Below are positions 14,623-24,345 of a stretch of DNA of 34,445 nt, one piece after another. A program made the position numbers and the translations under genes. The notes beneath the pieces were generated by a model. The model did not search any database. It was given only the letters and a program-made list of their open reading frames with translations, and had not been told where the DNA came from. Each line of letters begins with the position of its first letter. The stretch's first letter is position 1. This stretch comes from Leyella stercorea (GTDB lineage Bacteria > Bacteroidota > Bacteroidia > Bacteroidales > Bacteroidaceae): assembly GCF_021531655.1 (NCBI RefSeq), contig NZ_JADYUF010000037.1, positions 1 to 34,445 of the forward strand. Direction: 5' to 3'.

Positions 14623-16674
14623 GTGAGATACTTCTTAAACATACTGCTCGTTATCGTGCTGACGATGGCTGGATGCACCCGTGCCCACGCCGCCGACCGC
14701 AAGTACGCGCTTCAGATTATGAAGCGTGTGTTCGGCTATGCAGCCTCGGTCGACACCGTAGGATTGAAGGCTCAGGAGAGCTATGCATATCTGAAGTACG
14801 ACATACGTACCAACCGCCGCAACTGTCTGTTGCTCGCCATTCCGACGATGTATGCCATTGCAAACACCGGAGTGCGCGAACATGTGGGCGAAACCTACGA
14901 CCGCATGATGATGAAACGTCCGGGCGACATGCACCTTACGCAGATGCTCGAGCGCAACACCATACCTTACGGCATGCGAACAATGCCCACCGTACTGAAA
15001 TATCTCACTCCTCTCATCTACGAAGAACTGCTCATCGACGGACGAATCATATCGCCTTTCCACGTGCGCAACCGCCGTTTCTACCGCTACAAGGTCAGTC
15101 CGTTTATGCGCGGAGCCGTAATCGTAAGCTTCAGGCCGCGCCTCAAGAACACCAAACTGGTGCGCGGATGGGCACGTATAGAGGAATCGACGGGCCGGAT
15201 ACTCGAAACTTCGTTTGACGGCGAGTACGACCTCGTGCGCTTCCATGTAACGATGACCACGGGCGACGAGGGCGTCAAGACACTCATGCCGGCACAATGC
15301 AACCTCAACACCCGCTTCCTTTTTCTCGGCAACGACATCACCGCCGAATACACAACGGTGTACGACCTGCCCAAGAAGTTGCCCGACTCTGTACAGATCG
15401 TCAACCGCCGCGACACGGCGCTGCTCAATCTCGTGCGACCCATACCCGCAAACAGCCACGAGCAGTATCTCTACAGCCGCTACTACGCAGCACGCGACGC
15501 ACGCCAAGCCGACACTGCCACCCAGCGCAGCAAGACCCGTATGTGGACCAAACTGCTCTGGAAGAACGTAGGACGACGCCTCGTGATGCGCACCCGACGC
15601 AAGTTCGGCACGCACGAGCAGGGCAACTTCCGCATCAGTCCGGTGCTCAATCCGCTGTCGTTCAGCTACAGTGCGCGCCGCGGACTGACGTATAAGTTCG
15701 ACATCAGAGGCTCCTACTTCTTCAACGAACGCCAGGCCCTGCAGCTGCGATTCAAGACCGGCTACTCCTTCAAGCAGAAGCAGATATACTTCGACTTCCC
15801 CTTCACATTCTATATCAACCAGCGACGCAACGCCTACATACGCACCGAGTGGTCGAGCGGACGACATATATACAACTCCGAACTGATGGATGCCATCCGA
15901 CTGGAACGCAAGGACAGCATAGACTGGTCGCGTCTCAACCTCACCAACTTCAGCGTGCACAGCTTCAAGGCCGTGGCACACTACGACCCGTCGTCGCATT
16001 GGGGACTGGAACTGGGCATAGTGTCGCACAAGCGTACTGCCGTCGACAACCATAGCTTCAACCTTCTGGGCCGCAAGGACTCGTACAACTCCGTAGCACC
16101 TATCGCCGAGCTTACCTATAGGCCCATGGGCTACAACGGACCTATCCTGACCATCGACTACGAGCGTGGCATACGCAAGTTCATGGGGTCGGACACAGAC
16201 TACGAGCGTGTGGAGATAGACGGACAGTACAAGCACCATCTCTCGGCGCTGAGCTATCTGCAGCTGCGCGCCGGCACCGGATTCTACACACACAAGGGAT
16301 TCGGCAGCTACTTCCTCGACTACTCTAATTTCCGCGAAAACAACATTCCCGGAGGATGGAACGACGACTGGGCATGCACATTCGAGTTGCTCAACAGCCA
16401 GTGGTACAACGCCTCGAAATACTACGTGCGTGCCAATGCCGCCTACGAGACACCGCTGCTACTGCTGTCGTGGCTTCCCATAGCCGGCCGACTGATTGAG
16501 CGTGAGCGTATATACATCAACGCCCTTTCCGTCAAACGCCTCAATCCCTACATCGAGTACGGCTACGGATTCTCCACAAGAGCCTTGTCGCTGGGCTGGT
16601 TCGTAGCACAGCGCAACTGGCGTTTCGACGGAATGGGCGTGCGAGTGAATATGGAGCTGTTCAGACACTGGTAA
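14623..16674 (+). CDS. DUF5686-like outer-membrane beta-barrel protein
   Basis: A 683-residue protein of unknown function that I place near DUF5686. It starts at GTG 14623 (RYFLN...). The N-terminus is a signal sequence; it contains LTMAGC, a possible lipobox, but a type I site after AHA/A is equally plausible and suits a barrel protein better. A soluble region (about 25-330) contains conserved-looking stretches such as LTPLIYEELLIDGRIISPF. The C-terminal half is a series of amphipathic beta strands with aromatic girdles (YFFNERQALQLRFKTGYSF and others) ending in MELFRHW, typical of outer-membrane barrels. It stands alone on this strand and converges on gltD. Confidence 0.75.
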   Translation: MRYFLNILLVIVLTMAGCTRAHAADRKYALQIMKRVFGYAASVDTVGLKAQESYAYLKYDIRTNRRNCLLLAIPTMYAIANTGVREHVGETYDRMMMKRPGDMHLTQMLERNTIPYGMRTMPTVLKYLTPLIYEELLIDGRIISPFHVRNRRFYRYKVSPFMRGAVIVSFRPRLKNTKLVRGWARIEESTGRILETSFDGEYDLVRFHVTMTTGDEGVKTLMPAQCNLNTRFLFLGNDITAEYTTVYDLPKKLPDSVQIVNRRDTALLNLVRPIPANSHEQYLYSRYYAARDARQADTATQRSKTRMWTKLLWKNVGRRLVMRTRRKFGTHEQGNFRISPVLNPLSFSYSARRGLTYKFDIRGSYFFNERQALQLRFKTGYSFKQKQIYFDFPFTFYINQRRNAYIRTEWSSGRHIYNSELMDAIRLERKDSIDWSRLNLTNFSVHSFKAVAHYDPSSHWGLELGIVSHKRTAVDNHSFNLLGRKDSYNSVAPIAELTYRPMGYNGPILTIDYERGIRKFMGSDTDYERVEIDGQYKHHLSALSYLQLRAGTGFYTHKGFGSYFLDYSNFRENNIPGGWNDDWACTFELLNSQWYNASKYYVRANAAYETPLLLLSWLPIAGRLIERERIYINALSVKRLNPYIEYGYGFSTRALSLGWFVAQRNWRFDGMGVRVNMELFRHW

Positions 16675-16730
16675 CGACGATTTGCCCCACTTGTAATGAC
16701 TGTTTCAGCCGCTTGTAATGAACGAATTTG

Positions 16731-16834
16731 AAAAGGACTCCTTTTGGCTTTCAAAAGGACCCCTTTTAGGTTGCAAAAGGACTCCTTTTGCAATGCAAAA
16801 CGAACCCTTTTGAAGACCAAAAGGACTCCTTTTC
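16731..16834. repeat. 22-bp palindrome array B (5 units)
   Basis: Units begin at 16731, 16753, 16775, 16797 and 16819 with exact 22-bp spacing: AAAAGGACTCCTTTTG and variants, with spacers GCTTTC, GGTTGC, CAATGC and AAGACC. It lies between the convergent ends of the DUF5686 gene and gltD. The unit AAAACGAACCCTTTTG preceded by CAATGC also occurs in array A. Confidence 0.9.
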
Positions 16835-16854
16835 GAAAACCGTCGTTTGACGGG

Positions 16855-16897
16855 CAAAAAAATAACGGGGCCGTTGCCTCTTCGGCGACGCCCCCGT
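16855..16897 (-). terminator. Intrinsic terminator of the gltB-gltD operon
   Basis: The stem 16865-16878 with 16884-16897 (ACGGGG, one C-C mismatch, then CGTTGCC/GGCGACG) has a 5-base loop. On the minus strand it is followed by TTATTTTTTT. It lies 53 bases after the gltD stop codon. Confidence 0.85.
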
Positions 16898-16949
16898 CTC
16901 TATATAGCTGCCATTTGTTCTGTTTCAGCAACAGGACATATAAAAGCAA

Positions 16950-18296
16950 TTACTTCGATAGGAATTTATCTATTTGGGCAGCTATTTGCTTTCCGCTTGC
17001 CATAGCACGTACTACGAGCGAGGCTCCGTTGGCTGCGTCGCCGGCTACGAATACGTTGGGGGCAAACTTGGGTTGTTCGGGCTTGAGGAATCCCATTGCG
17101 AGCAACACCATTTCACATTTGATGATTTCGGGCTTGCCCACTGGCTCCATCAGCGGACGTCCGCCATCGGGATTGGGTTTCCATGTTATCTCCTGAACGC
17201 GCACTCCGGTGAGCTTGCCGTTCTTGTCGCCGAGGAACTCCAATGAGTTGATGTTCCATCGGCGTGTGCATCCCTCCTCGTGCGACGATGTAGTCTTGAG
17301 TGTACGAGGCCAGTTGGGCCATGGATTCTTCGGATCGTCGGGTCCGTCAACGGGTCGCGGCATAATCTCAATTTGTGTCACTGACTTGCATCCTTGACGG
17401 TGTGCCGTTCCGATGCAGTCTGATCCAGTGTCGCCACCGCCAATAACGAGCACGTCTTTGCCCTTGGCGTTGACCAGTTCTTCCTTCTTGAACTCCATGC
17501 CTGCCAACACTCTGTTTTGCTGTGAGAGCATTTCGAGAGCGAAGTGTACGCCCTTCAGTTCGCGTCCGGGAATCTTGAGGTCGCGTGCTGTGGGTGTTCC
17601 GGTTGATACAACGTAAGCGTCGAAGCCTTCGGGCAGATGTTCTACGTCGACTGGTGAGTTGTATTTGAATACGATGCCCTCCTCTTCGAGCAGAGCGATA
17701 CGGCGGTCGATGACAGCCTTGTTGAGCTTGAAGTTAGGAATGCCGTAGCGCAGCAGACCACCAGCGCTTTCGTTCTTCTCCATAACTGTTACCGAGTAGC
17801 CCATGTGGTTGAGGCGGTTGGCAGCCACGAGTCCGGCTGGTCCGGCTCCGATGACGCATACTTTCTTGCCGTTGCGTTCGGGTTGTTCTATGCGTACGTA
17901 GTCCTCCTGGAATGCGTGTTCGGTAATGGCGCACTCGTCCTCGCGGTTGGTTGTAGGTTCGTGTTCAACGAGATTGAGTACGCAAGCCTTCTCGCACAGC
18001 GCCGGACAGATGCGTCCGGTGAACTCGGGGAAGTCGTTGGTAGAGTTGAGCAGGCGATAAGCCAGCTCCCAGTCGCCCTTGTATAGGGCGTCGTTCCACT
18101 CGGGTGCCTTGTTGCCCAGAGGACATGCCCAGTGGCAGAAGGGTACGCCACAGTCCATACAGCGTGATGCCTGCTGTCGGCGGTCGTTGCTGTTGAGTGT
18201 TTGTTCGACTTCACCAAAGTCGTGAATGCGGTCGTGTATGGGGCGGTAGCCCGCCTCTTTGCGGTGTATAGTGAGGAATGCTTTTGGATTGCCCAT
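16950..18296 (-). CDS. gltD: Glutamate synthase (NADPH) small subunit
   Basis: Beta subunit of GOGAT: it takes electrons from NAD(P)H through FAD and [4Fe-4S] clusters to the large subunit, which makes two glutamates from glutamine and 2-oxoglutarate. The 448-residue length is normal. The N-terminal Fe-S domain has Cys46, Cys49, Cys54, Cys58 and Cys97, Cys101, Cys105. The FAD dinucleotide-binding motif is VIGAGPAG at 148-155, and the NADPH-binding motif is GGGDTGSD at 286-293. The motif GDAANGASLVVRAMASG near the end contacts FAD. It is the second gene of gltB-gltD, separated by 261 bases of repeat DNA, unusually long for these two genes. Confidence 0.97.
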   Translation of the reverse strand: MGNPKAFLTIHRKEAGYRPIHDRIHDFGEVEQTLNSNDRRQQASRCMDCGVPFCHWACPLGNKAPEWNDALYKGDWELAYRLLNSTNDFPEFTGRICPALCEKACVLNLVEHEPTTNREDECAITEHAFQEDYVRIEQPERNGKKVCVIGAGPAGLVAANRLNHMGYSVTVMEKNESAGGLLRYGIPNFKLNKAVIDRRIALLEEEGIVFKYNSPVDVEHLPEGFDAYVVSTGTPTARDLKIPGRELKGVHFALEMLSQQNRVLAGMEFKKEELVNAKGKDVLVIGGGDTGSDCIGTAHRQGCKSVTQIEIMPRPVDGPDDPKNPWPNWPRTLKTTSSHEEGCTRRWNINSLEFLGDKNGKLTGVRVQEITWKPNPDGGRPLMEPVGKPEIIKCEMVLLAMGFLKPEQPKFAPNVFVAGDAANGASLVVRAMASGKQIAAQIDKFLSK

Positions 18297-18304
18297 AATT
18301 CCTA

Positions 18305-18561
18305 ATTTTGAGTTTTGAGTTTTGAGTTTTGAATTTTTGCGACTTGCAGTCGCAATTTTGGGTTTTGAGTTTTGAATTTTGAGTTGTGCGCTTTTCGCAT
18401 TTTGAATTATCCAGTTTTGAGTTTTGGGTTGTTCAGTATTGGTTTTAAGATGATTCTATAAATCAATTCAAAATTGAACAATTCCTAATCGGCTCCGTCC
18501 GATAATTCAAAACTCAAAATTCAAAACTCCAAACTCTGATTTGCGCCCTCGCGCAAATCAG
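18305..18561. repeat. Heptamer-repeat and hairpin DNA between gltB and gltD
   Basis: Direct heptamers TTTTGAG/TTTTGAA at 18306-18336 and 18356-18385 face the complementary heptamers (TTCAAAA/CTCAAAA) at about 18505-18535. Two perfect hairpins lie within: TTGCGACT-TGC-AGTCGCAA (18337-18355) and CTGATTTGCGC-CCTC-GCGCAAATCAG (18536-18561), the latter overlapping the gltB stop codon. There is no coding potential. It could reduce gltD expression relative to gltB or stabilise the gltB message (inference). Confidence 0.7.
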
Positions 18562-21500
18562 TAGTCTCTCTGCATGTCTGCAATCTTCTGTTGCAGCTTG
18601 CGTACCTGCTCTTCCTGCAGCACACGCTTATACTCGATTGGGACAATCTGTATGAAGTCCTCAACGTAGCGGTTCCAATCGTCGAGCATGGTGCGTGCGA
18701 GTTTCGAACCGGTGTATAGGTAGTGCTGGCGTATGAGTTCGTGCAGCTCCTTGCGGTAGTTGCTGTCGTCGACAAGGTTGATCTCGACCATATCCATATT
18801 GCAGAAGTAGTCGAAATTGTGGTTCTTGTCCCACACGTAAGCTACGCCGCCAGACATACCGGCAGCGAAGTTGCGTCCCGTTTCGCCCAGTACTACTACG
18901 CGACCGCCCGTCATATACTCGCAGCAGTGGTCGCCTGCGCCCTCGATAACGGCTGTAGCACCCGAGTTGCGCACTCCGAAGCGTTCGCCAACCTTACCGT
19001 TTATGTATAGTTCGCCGCTTGTTGCGCCATACAGTCCGGTGTTGCCGGCTATGATGTTGTCCTCGGCTGCGAAGTTGCTTCTAATGGGCGGGAGTATTGA
19101 TATGCGTCCGCCTGAGAGGCCCTTGGCGAAGTAGTCGTTGGCTTCGCCTTCCAGTTTGAAGTCGACACCCTTAACGAGGAATGCGCCGAAGCTCTGTCCT
19201 GCCGAGCCCTTGAACTTCACGTTGATGGTCTTGTCGGGCAGTCCTGCCTCGCCATACTTCTGTGCTATCATTCCGCTAAGCATTGCGCCAACGGCACGGT
19301 CGGTGTTCTTGATGGCGAAATCGAGCGAAACCTCGTCCTGATGTTCTATCGCGTTCTGCGCTCCACGTATCAGATGCTGGTCCAATACGTCGCCAAGCTC
19401 GTGGCGTTGTTGTGCTGTATGATAGAGTGTGCAGCCGTTGGGCTCTTGGAACAGAAGTCGGTGGAAGTCGAGCAGAGCCGACTTGGGATTCTTCTCGTCC
19501 TTCTTTGTGACGACGAGTTCGGTGTGTCCTACTATCTCGTTGAGGCTGCGATAGCCCATCTGAGCCAAGTATTCGCGCACCTCTTGGGCTACGAAGGTGA
19601 AGTAGTTGACCAGATATTCAGCCTTTCCGCGGAACAGTTTGCGCAGTTCGGGGTTCTGTGTGGCTACGCCCATTGGACATGTGTTGAGGTTGCATTTACG
19701 CATCATCACACAACCGAGCACGATCAGCGCAGCAGTACCGAATCCGAACTCCTCTGCACCGAGCAGAGCCATGAGCACAACGTCGCGTCCTGTCTTCAAC
19801 TGGCCGTCCACTTGCAGGCGAACCTGACCGCGCAGACCGTTCTTGACGAGTGTCTGCTGAGTTTCAGACAATCCGATTTCGGGCGAAATACCGGCAAATC
19901 GCATGCTCGATGCAGGCGAAGCACCAGTGCCACCTTCGGCTCCTGAGATGACGATGAGGTCGGCCTTGGCCTTGGCAACGCCCGCTGCGATGGTGCCTAC
20001 GCCACTCTCGGCAACGAGCTTGACGCTGATGGCTGCCTTAGGATTGACGTTCTTGAGGTCGAAGATGAGCTGGGCCAGGTCCTCAATAGAGTAGATGTCG
20101 TGGTGAGGAGGAGGCGAAATGAGCGAGATTCCGGGAATAGAGTGACGCGTCTTGGCAATCACCTCGTTCACCTTGAAGCCCGGCAGCTGTCCGCCTTCAC
20201 CCGGCTTGGCACCCTGCGCCACCTTAATCTGTATCTCCTCGGCGTTGACCAGATATTCTGTAGTTACGCCGAAGCGTCCCGAAGCAACCTGCTTGGTCTT
20301 GCTCGAAAGCGAAACGCCGTCCACAGTCTCGTGGAAACGCTCGCTCAACTCGCCGCCTTCACCTGTGTTTGAGCGTGCGCCGAGCTTGTTCATGGCAAGA
20401 GCCATTGCCTCGTGAGCTTCCTTTGACAGAGCTCCGAACGACATGGCACCCGTCACGAAGTGTTTAACAATGTTCTCGACGGGTTCTACCTCGTCGACTG
20501 GTATCGGATTTTGTTTGAAATCGAAGAAGTCGCGGATGAAGATTGGTTCTTCTTTCTCGTCGACAAACTTCGTGAACTCTTTGTATTTAGCGTAATTGCC
20601 AGTGCGTGTGGCAAGCTGAAGTGTAGCGATGGTTTCGGGGTTCCAGGCGTGGCGTATGCCGTCTTTGCGCCAGTGGAATTGTCCGAAGTTGGGCAGGAAG
20701 TCGAGCTTCTTGTGGTTGTTGAAGGCCTTGTTGTGCATGCTGATTGCGTCGCGGGCGATGGTTTCGAGTCCAACGCCGCCTATAGTGCTCACTTCTGTAC
20801 CGAAGTAGGTCTTCAACAGCGCCTCCGACAGACCTATGCTCTCGAATATCTTGGCTCCGCGATATGAGCGGATGGTTGAGATACCCATCTTTGCCATAAT
20901 CTTCAACAGACCCTTCTTCACTGCCTTGATGTAGTTGGCTTCGGCTGTCGGATAGTTCTCCTGAATCTTTCCGCGCTTAACAAGGTCGTCAAGTATGGCG
21001 TAGGTCATGTACGGACAGAGTGCCGAAGCACCGTAGCCCAAGAGCAATGCGGCGTGCATCACCTCGCGAATCTCACCGCTCTCTACGATAAGGGCGGTCT
21101 GCACACGCTTGCCGACGGAAATCAAGTAATGATGAACGGCACTCACTGCGAGCAGCGAAGGAATGGCTGCGTGCTCCTCATCGACATCGCGGTCGCTGAG
21201 AATGATGTAGTTGTAGCCGTCGTCGACGCTGCGTTCGGCCTTCTTGCAGAGTGCGTCGAGCGACTCGCGCAGTCCGTCTTCGCCCTTGCTGCACTCAAAC
21301 AGCATAGGCAACTTGACGGTGTTAAATCCCTTGTAGCGTATATTGCACAGTATATCGAGCTGAGTGTTGGTCAGAATGGGGTGGGGCAGACGCACCATCT
21401 TGCAATTCGACTCGTCGGGCGAGAGAATTCCTGAGCCCACACGACCTATATATTCCGACAAAGACATGACCAACGACTCGCGGATAGAGTCGATGGCAGG

Positions 21501-23078
21501 GTTGGTAACCTGCGCAAACTGCTGGCGGAAGTAGTTGAAGAACACCTGCGCATGGCCGCTCAATACAGCCAGCGGAGTGTCGTTGCCCATTGAGGCGGTA
21601 GGTTCCTGACCGTTGGTAGCCATCGGAACGATTGTGCCATCGACATCTTCCTCGCCGAAACCGAACATCAGCTCCTTGCGTGTGAGGTCGTCGACAGAGT
21701 TGTCTACCTTACGTCCGGAGTGCAGTTTCTCAAGTTGTATACGGTTAGTTGATAGCCACTGGCGGTAAGGATGGGCGCTTGCGAGGCGCTCCTTGATTTC
21801 TCCGTCGTAGTAGATTTTGCCCTCCTGAGTGTCGATAAGGAGAATCTTGCCTGGTTGCAGGCGTCCCTTTTCGGCAATCTCAGTCGGGTCAAAGTCCATG
21901 ACACCCACTTCGGATGCCACGACCATGGTGTCGTTCTTGGTAATAGTATATCGTGCCGGGCGCAGACCGTTGCGGTCGAGCATTCCTCCGGCGTATCTTC
22001 CGTCGCTGAACAGCAGTGCGGCAGGGCCGTCCCACGGTTCCATAAGTATAGAGTGATACTCGTAGAAAGCCTTCAGATCTTCGGGTATCGGGTTCTTGTC
22101 GTTGAAGCTTTCGGGCACCATTACAGCCATAGCGTGCGGCAGTGAGAGTCCGCTCATCACGAAAAACTCGAATACGTTGTCGAGACTTGCAGAGTCTGAC
22201 ATGTCGGGCTGTATGATAGGTGATATGCCACGGATGTCGCCCAATGCCTCGCTTGAGAGTACACTCTCGCGTGCCTTGAACCAAGAGCGGTTACCGCGAA
22301 TGGTGTTTATCTCGCCGTTGTGTGCCAAGAGGCGGAACGGCTGGGCAAGGCTCCATGTGGGGAACGTGTTGGTAGAGAAGCGCGAGTGAACAAGCGCCAG
22401 TCCTGAAGTGAAGTAATTGTTGGTGAGGTCGGGGTAGTACTGGCGCACCTGCATTGACGACAGCATACCCTTATAAACTATGTTCCGGCTCGAAAGCGAG
22501 CAGATGTAGAAGTCCTTGTTATTGACACGGTTTTCAATGCGCTTACGTATAATATATAATGTGCGCTCAAAAGTGGGCACCTTGTCGTCGGTCACGCCCG
22601 TAATGAAAACCTGCTTGATGGCGGGTTCGGTAGCAAGTGCCGACACGCCGAGGCATTCGGGATTGGTAGGCACAGTGCGCAGGTGCATGAGCGAGAGTCC
22701 TTCGCGCTCGATTTCTTCAATCATTATCGACAGAATGGCCTGCTGCTGTGGCTCGTCTTTAGGAAGAAAGACGAGACCTGTGCCGTATTTGCCCTTCTCA
22801 GGCACCGGAATGCCCTGCAACAGTATGAATTCGTGAGGAATCTGAAGCATGATTCCCGCACCGTCTCCAGTCTTGTTGTCGGCACCTTCGGCTCCTCTGT
22901 GGCGCATATTCTCAAGTACGCGCAGAGCGTTGTCTACTAATTCGTGGCTCTTGTTACCATGAATATTCACTACCATTCCTACACCGCACGCGTCGTGTTC
23001 GTAGGCGGCATTGTAAAGTCCTGAAAATCTCTCGCCAGCCATTGCATGGCTGGCTTGATGGCCTTGTGTTTTTCCCAT
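18558..23078 (-). CDS. gltB: Glutamate synthase (NADPH) large subunit
   Basis: Alpha subunit of GOGAT, 1506 residues, the full family length. A propeptide of 30 residues precedes Cys31 (HDACGVGMV), the N-terminal nucleophile that releases ammonia from glutamine. The class II amidotransferase domain (31 to about 430) is followed by a central domain and the FMN-binding synthase barrel (conserved GAEGGTGASPASSM). The 3Fe-4S signature C-x5-C-x4-C is CVMMRKCNLNTC. The C-terminal GXGXG beta-helix contains repeated GG/GA turns such as GNTGLYGATSGELY. It has a good promoter of its own and is first in the operon with gltD. The AraC gene upstream on the same strand is 209 bases away. Confidence 0.98.
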   Translation of the reverse strand: MGKTQGHQASHAMAGERFSGLYNAAYEHDACGVGMVVNIHGNKSHELVDNALRVLENMRHRGAEGADNKTGDGAGIMLQIPHEFILLQGIPVPEKGKYGTGLVFLPKDEPQQQAILSIMIEEIEREGLSLMHLRTVPTNPECLGVSALATEPAIKQVFITGVTDDKVPTFERTLYIIRKRIENRVNNKDFYICSLSSRNIVYKGMLSSMQVRQYYPDLTNNYFTSGLALVHSRFSTNTFPTWSLAQPFRLLAHNGEINTIRGNRSWFKARESVLSSEALGDIRGISPIIQPDMSDSASLDNVFEFFVMSGLSLPHAMAVMVPESFNDKNPIPEDLKAFYEYHSILMEPWDGPAALLFSDGRYAGGMLDRNGLRPARYTITKNDTMVVASEVGVMDFDPTEIAEKGRLQPGKILLIDTQEGKIYYDGEIKERLASAHPYRQWLSTNRIQLEKLHSGRKVDNSVDDLTRKELMFGFGEEDVDGTIVPMATNGQEPTASMGNDTPLAVLSGHAQVFFNYFRQQFAQVTNPAIDSIRESLVMSLSEYIGRVGSGILSPDESNCKMVRLPHPILTNTQLDILCNIRYKGFNTVKLPMLFECSKGEDGLRESLDALCKKAERSVDDGYNYIILSDRDVDEEHAAIPSLLAVSAVHHYLISVGKRVQTALIVESGEIREVMHAALLLGYGASALCPYMTYAILDDLVKRGKIQENYPTAEANYIKAVKKGLLKIMAKMGISTIRSYRGAKIFESIGLSEALLKTYFGTEVSTIGGVGLETIARDAISMHNKAFNNHKKLDFLPNFGQFHWRKDGIRHAWNPETIATLQLATRTGNYAKYKEFTKFVDEKEEPIFIRDFFDFKQNPIPVDEVEPVENIVKHFVTGAMSFGALSKEAHEAMALAMNKLGARSNTGEGGELSERFHETVDGVSLSSKTKQVASGRFGVTTEYLVNAEEIQIKVAQGAKPGEGGQLPGFKVNEVIAKTRHSIPGISLISPPPHHDIYSIEDLAQLIFDLKNVNPKAAISVKLVAESGVGTIAAGVAKAKADLIVISGAEGGTGASPASSMRFAGISPEIGLSETQQTLVKNGLRGQVRLQVDGQLKTGRDVVLMALLGAEEFGFGTAALIVLGCVMMRKCNLNTCPMGVATQNPELRKLFRGKAEYLVNYFTFVAQEVREYLAQMGYRSLNEIVGHTELVVTKKDEKNPKSALLDFHRLLFQEPNGCTLYHTAQQRHELGDVLDQHLIRGAQNAIEHQDEVSLDFAIKNTDRAVGAMLSGMIAQKYGEAGLPDKTINVKFKGSAGQSFGAFLVKGVDFKLEGEANDYFAKGLSGGRISILPPIRSNFAAEDNIIAGNTGLYGATSGELYINGKVGERFGVRNSGATAVIEGAGDHCCEYMTGGRVVVLGETGRNFAAGMSGGVAYVWDKNHNFDYFCNMDMVEINLVDDSNYRKELHELIRQHYLYTGSKLARTMLDDWNRYVEDFIQIVPIEYKRVLQEEQVRKLQQKIADMQRDY

Positions 23079-23128
23079 CTCAATTGCTTTTAATTAGTAA
23101 ACCATTGAAAAACCTATCAAAGTGTTTG

Positions 23129-23158
23129 CAAATTTAATGATTTACTTTCAAAAAGCAA
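23129..23158 (-). promoter_or_regulatory. Bacteroidetes promoter for gltB-gltD
   Basis: On the minus strand TTG (23156-23158), 19 bases, then TAAATTTG (23129-23136), which leaves a leader of about 45 bases before the gltB ATG. Confidence 0.72.
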
Positions 23159-23287
23159 TATAAAAATCGAAAAAATAAATACTGTTTTTGATTTATAGCA
23201 AGAAAGATGTATTATTTTGTAATATTATCGACATGTAAAGTACCGTTTTGTAACATGGCTGCATGTTTATTGCTACGGAATGTAACT

Positions 23288-24166
23288 TCAACTGCGTCTG
23301 TATTCCGACGGCGACATACCCACATGCTCCTTGAAATACTTGCCGAGGAACGACTGATTGGAGAAGTTAAGGCTTTGTGCTATCTCCTTGATGCTGCGTT
23401 GTGTGTTGCGCAGAAGCATGCGCAGCTCCATCGTAACGTATGCGTCAATCCACTCGTTGGGTGTACGTTTGGACACGTTCTTTATCGTTTCGGAGAGATA
23501 TTTGGGCGAGATGCACAATTGCTCGCTATACCAGCTCACTCTACGTTCGGTGCGGAAGTTGTTCTCGACGAGCAATATGAACTTTGTAAAGATTTCTTCG
23601 GCACGCGTATTGTGCTCGCTGGTGCGCGACTGTACGCTGTATATCACGTTGCTTACTTCGTAAACCATAGTGAGGAACATCGATTGCATCATCTCGCGAC
23701 GGAAGTGGTTGTCGGTTTCGTCCATCTTTTGCTTCATGCAGGTCAACGTATGGCGTATGAAGCTGGCCTTGTCTTCGGGCAGACTGAATACGGGGTGGTT
23801 GCGTGCGAAGAGGAAGAGTGCCGACAGTTCGTGTACGCTCTTGATGGTTTCGTTGAAGAAGTCGTAGCTGATGATGATGCCAATGCCGCGGCAGTCGGGC
23901 GACATGGTGCAGTTGTAGGTGACGCGTCCCTGGTTGATGATGATAAGGTCGCCTGCCTCCACCTTATGTTCTACAGAGTCGACAAAATATCGTGCCGAGC
24001 CTTTGGTACACAATGCCAGCAGCAGACATTGCATGCGTCGTGGTTCGCGAGGCAATGGCATGTTGGCAATCTCGTCAATAATGAGAATGTCGTTGTCAAT
24101 ATGGCTGCCTCCGCACATGCGTATGGCGTATTCGACTGTTATGTCTTTTAAGTCAGGTAAGGTCAT
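23288..24166 (-). CDS. AraC-family transcriptional regulator
   Basis: A 292-residue regulator with an N-terminal cupin-like sensor domain (about 40-110, with VEAGDLIIINQGRV typical of the AraC_binding fold), a helical linker, and the double helix-turn-helix at about 195-290: WYSEQLCISPKYLSETIKNV and SIKEIAQSLNFSNQSFLGKY, closed by FKEHVGMSPSEYRRS. Effector and targets are unknown. It is upstream of and collinear with gltB but has its own promoter, so a regulatory link to nitrogen assimilation is only a possibility. About 180 bases separate it from the divergent DUF3332 gene. Confidence 0.9.
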   Translation of the reverse strand: MTLPDLKDITVEYAIRMCGGSHIDNDILIIDEIANMPLPREPRRMQCLLLALCTKGSARYFVDSVEHKVEAGDLIIINQGRVTYNCTMSPDCRGIGIIISYDFFNETIKSVHELSALFLFARNHPVFSLPEDKASFIRHTLTCMKQKMDETDNHFRREMMQSMFLTMVYEVSNVIYSVQSRTSEHNTRAEEIFTKFILLVENNFRTERRVSWYSEQLCISPKYLSETIKNVSKRTPNEWIDAYVTMELRMLLRNTQRSIKEIAQSLNFSNQSFLGKYFKEHVGMSPSEYRRS

Positions 24167-24197
24167 CTCTGTATGGTTTATAATGTTGATATAGATG

Positions 24198-24227
24198 CAA
24201 ATGTACGAAATATATCTGACATATCAA
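24198..24227 (-). promoter_or_regulatory. Bacteroidetes promoter for the AraC gene
   Basis: On the minus strand TTTG with TTG at 24225-24227, 19 bases, then TACATTTG (24198-24205), about 32 bases before the ATG. Confidence 0.72.
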
Positions 24228-24345
24228 ATGTTTTTTTAGTTATAACTTGTCAATGTATATATGCATAAAACTGTTAAATAGACCTTATTATGGCCTTTAC
24301 AATGTTTTTTTTACTAACTTTACGGATATTTTAAATTATATGCTT

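Noticed and set aside
14635..16293. 552-residue open frame on the minus strand
   Set aside because: Antisense to the DUF5686 barrel gene, no domain, composition of a shadow frame.
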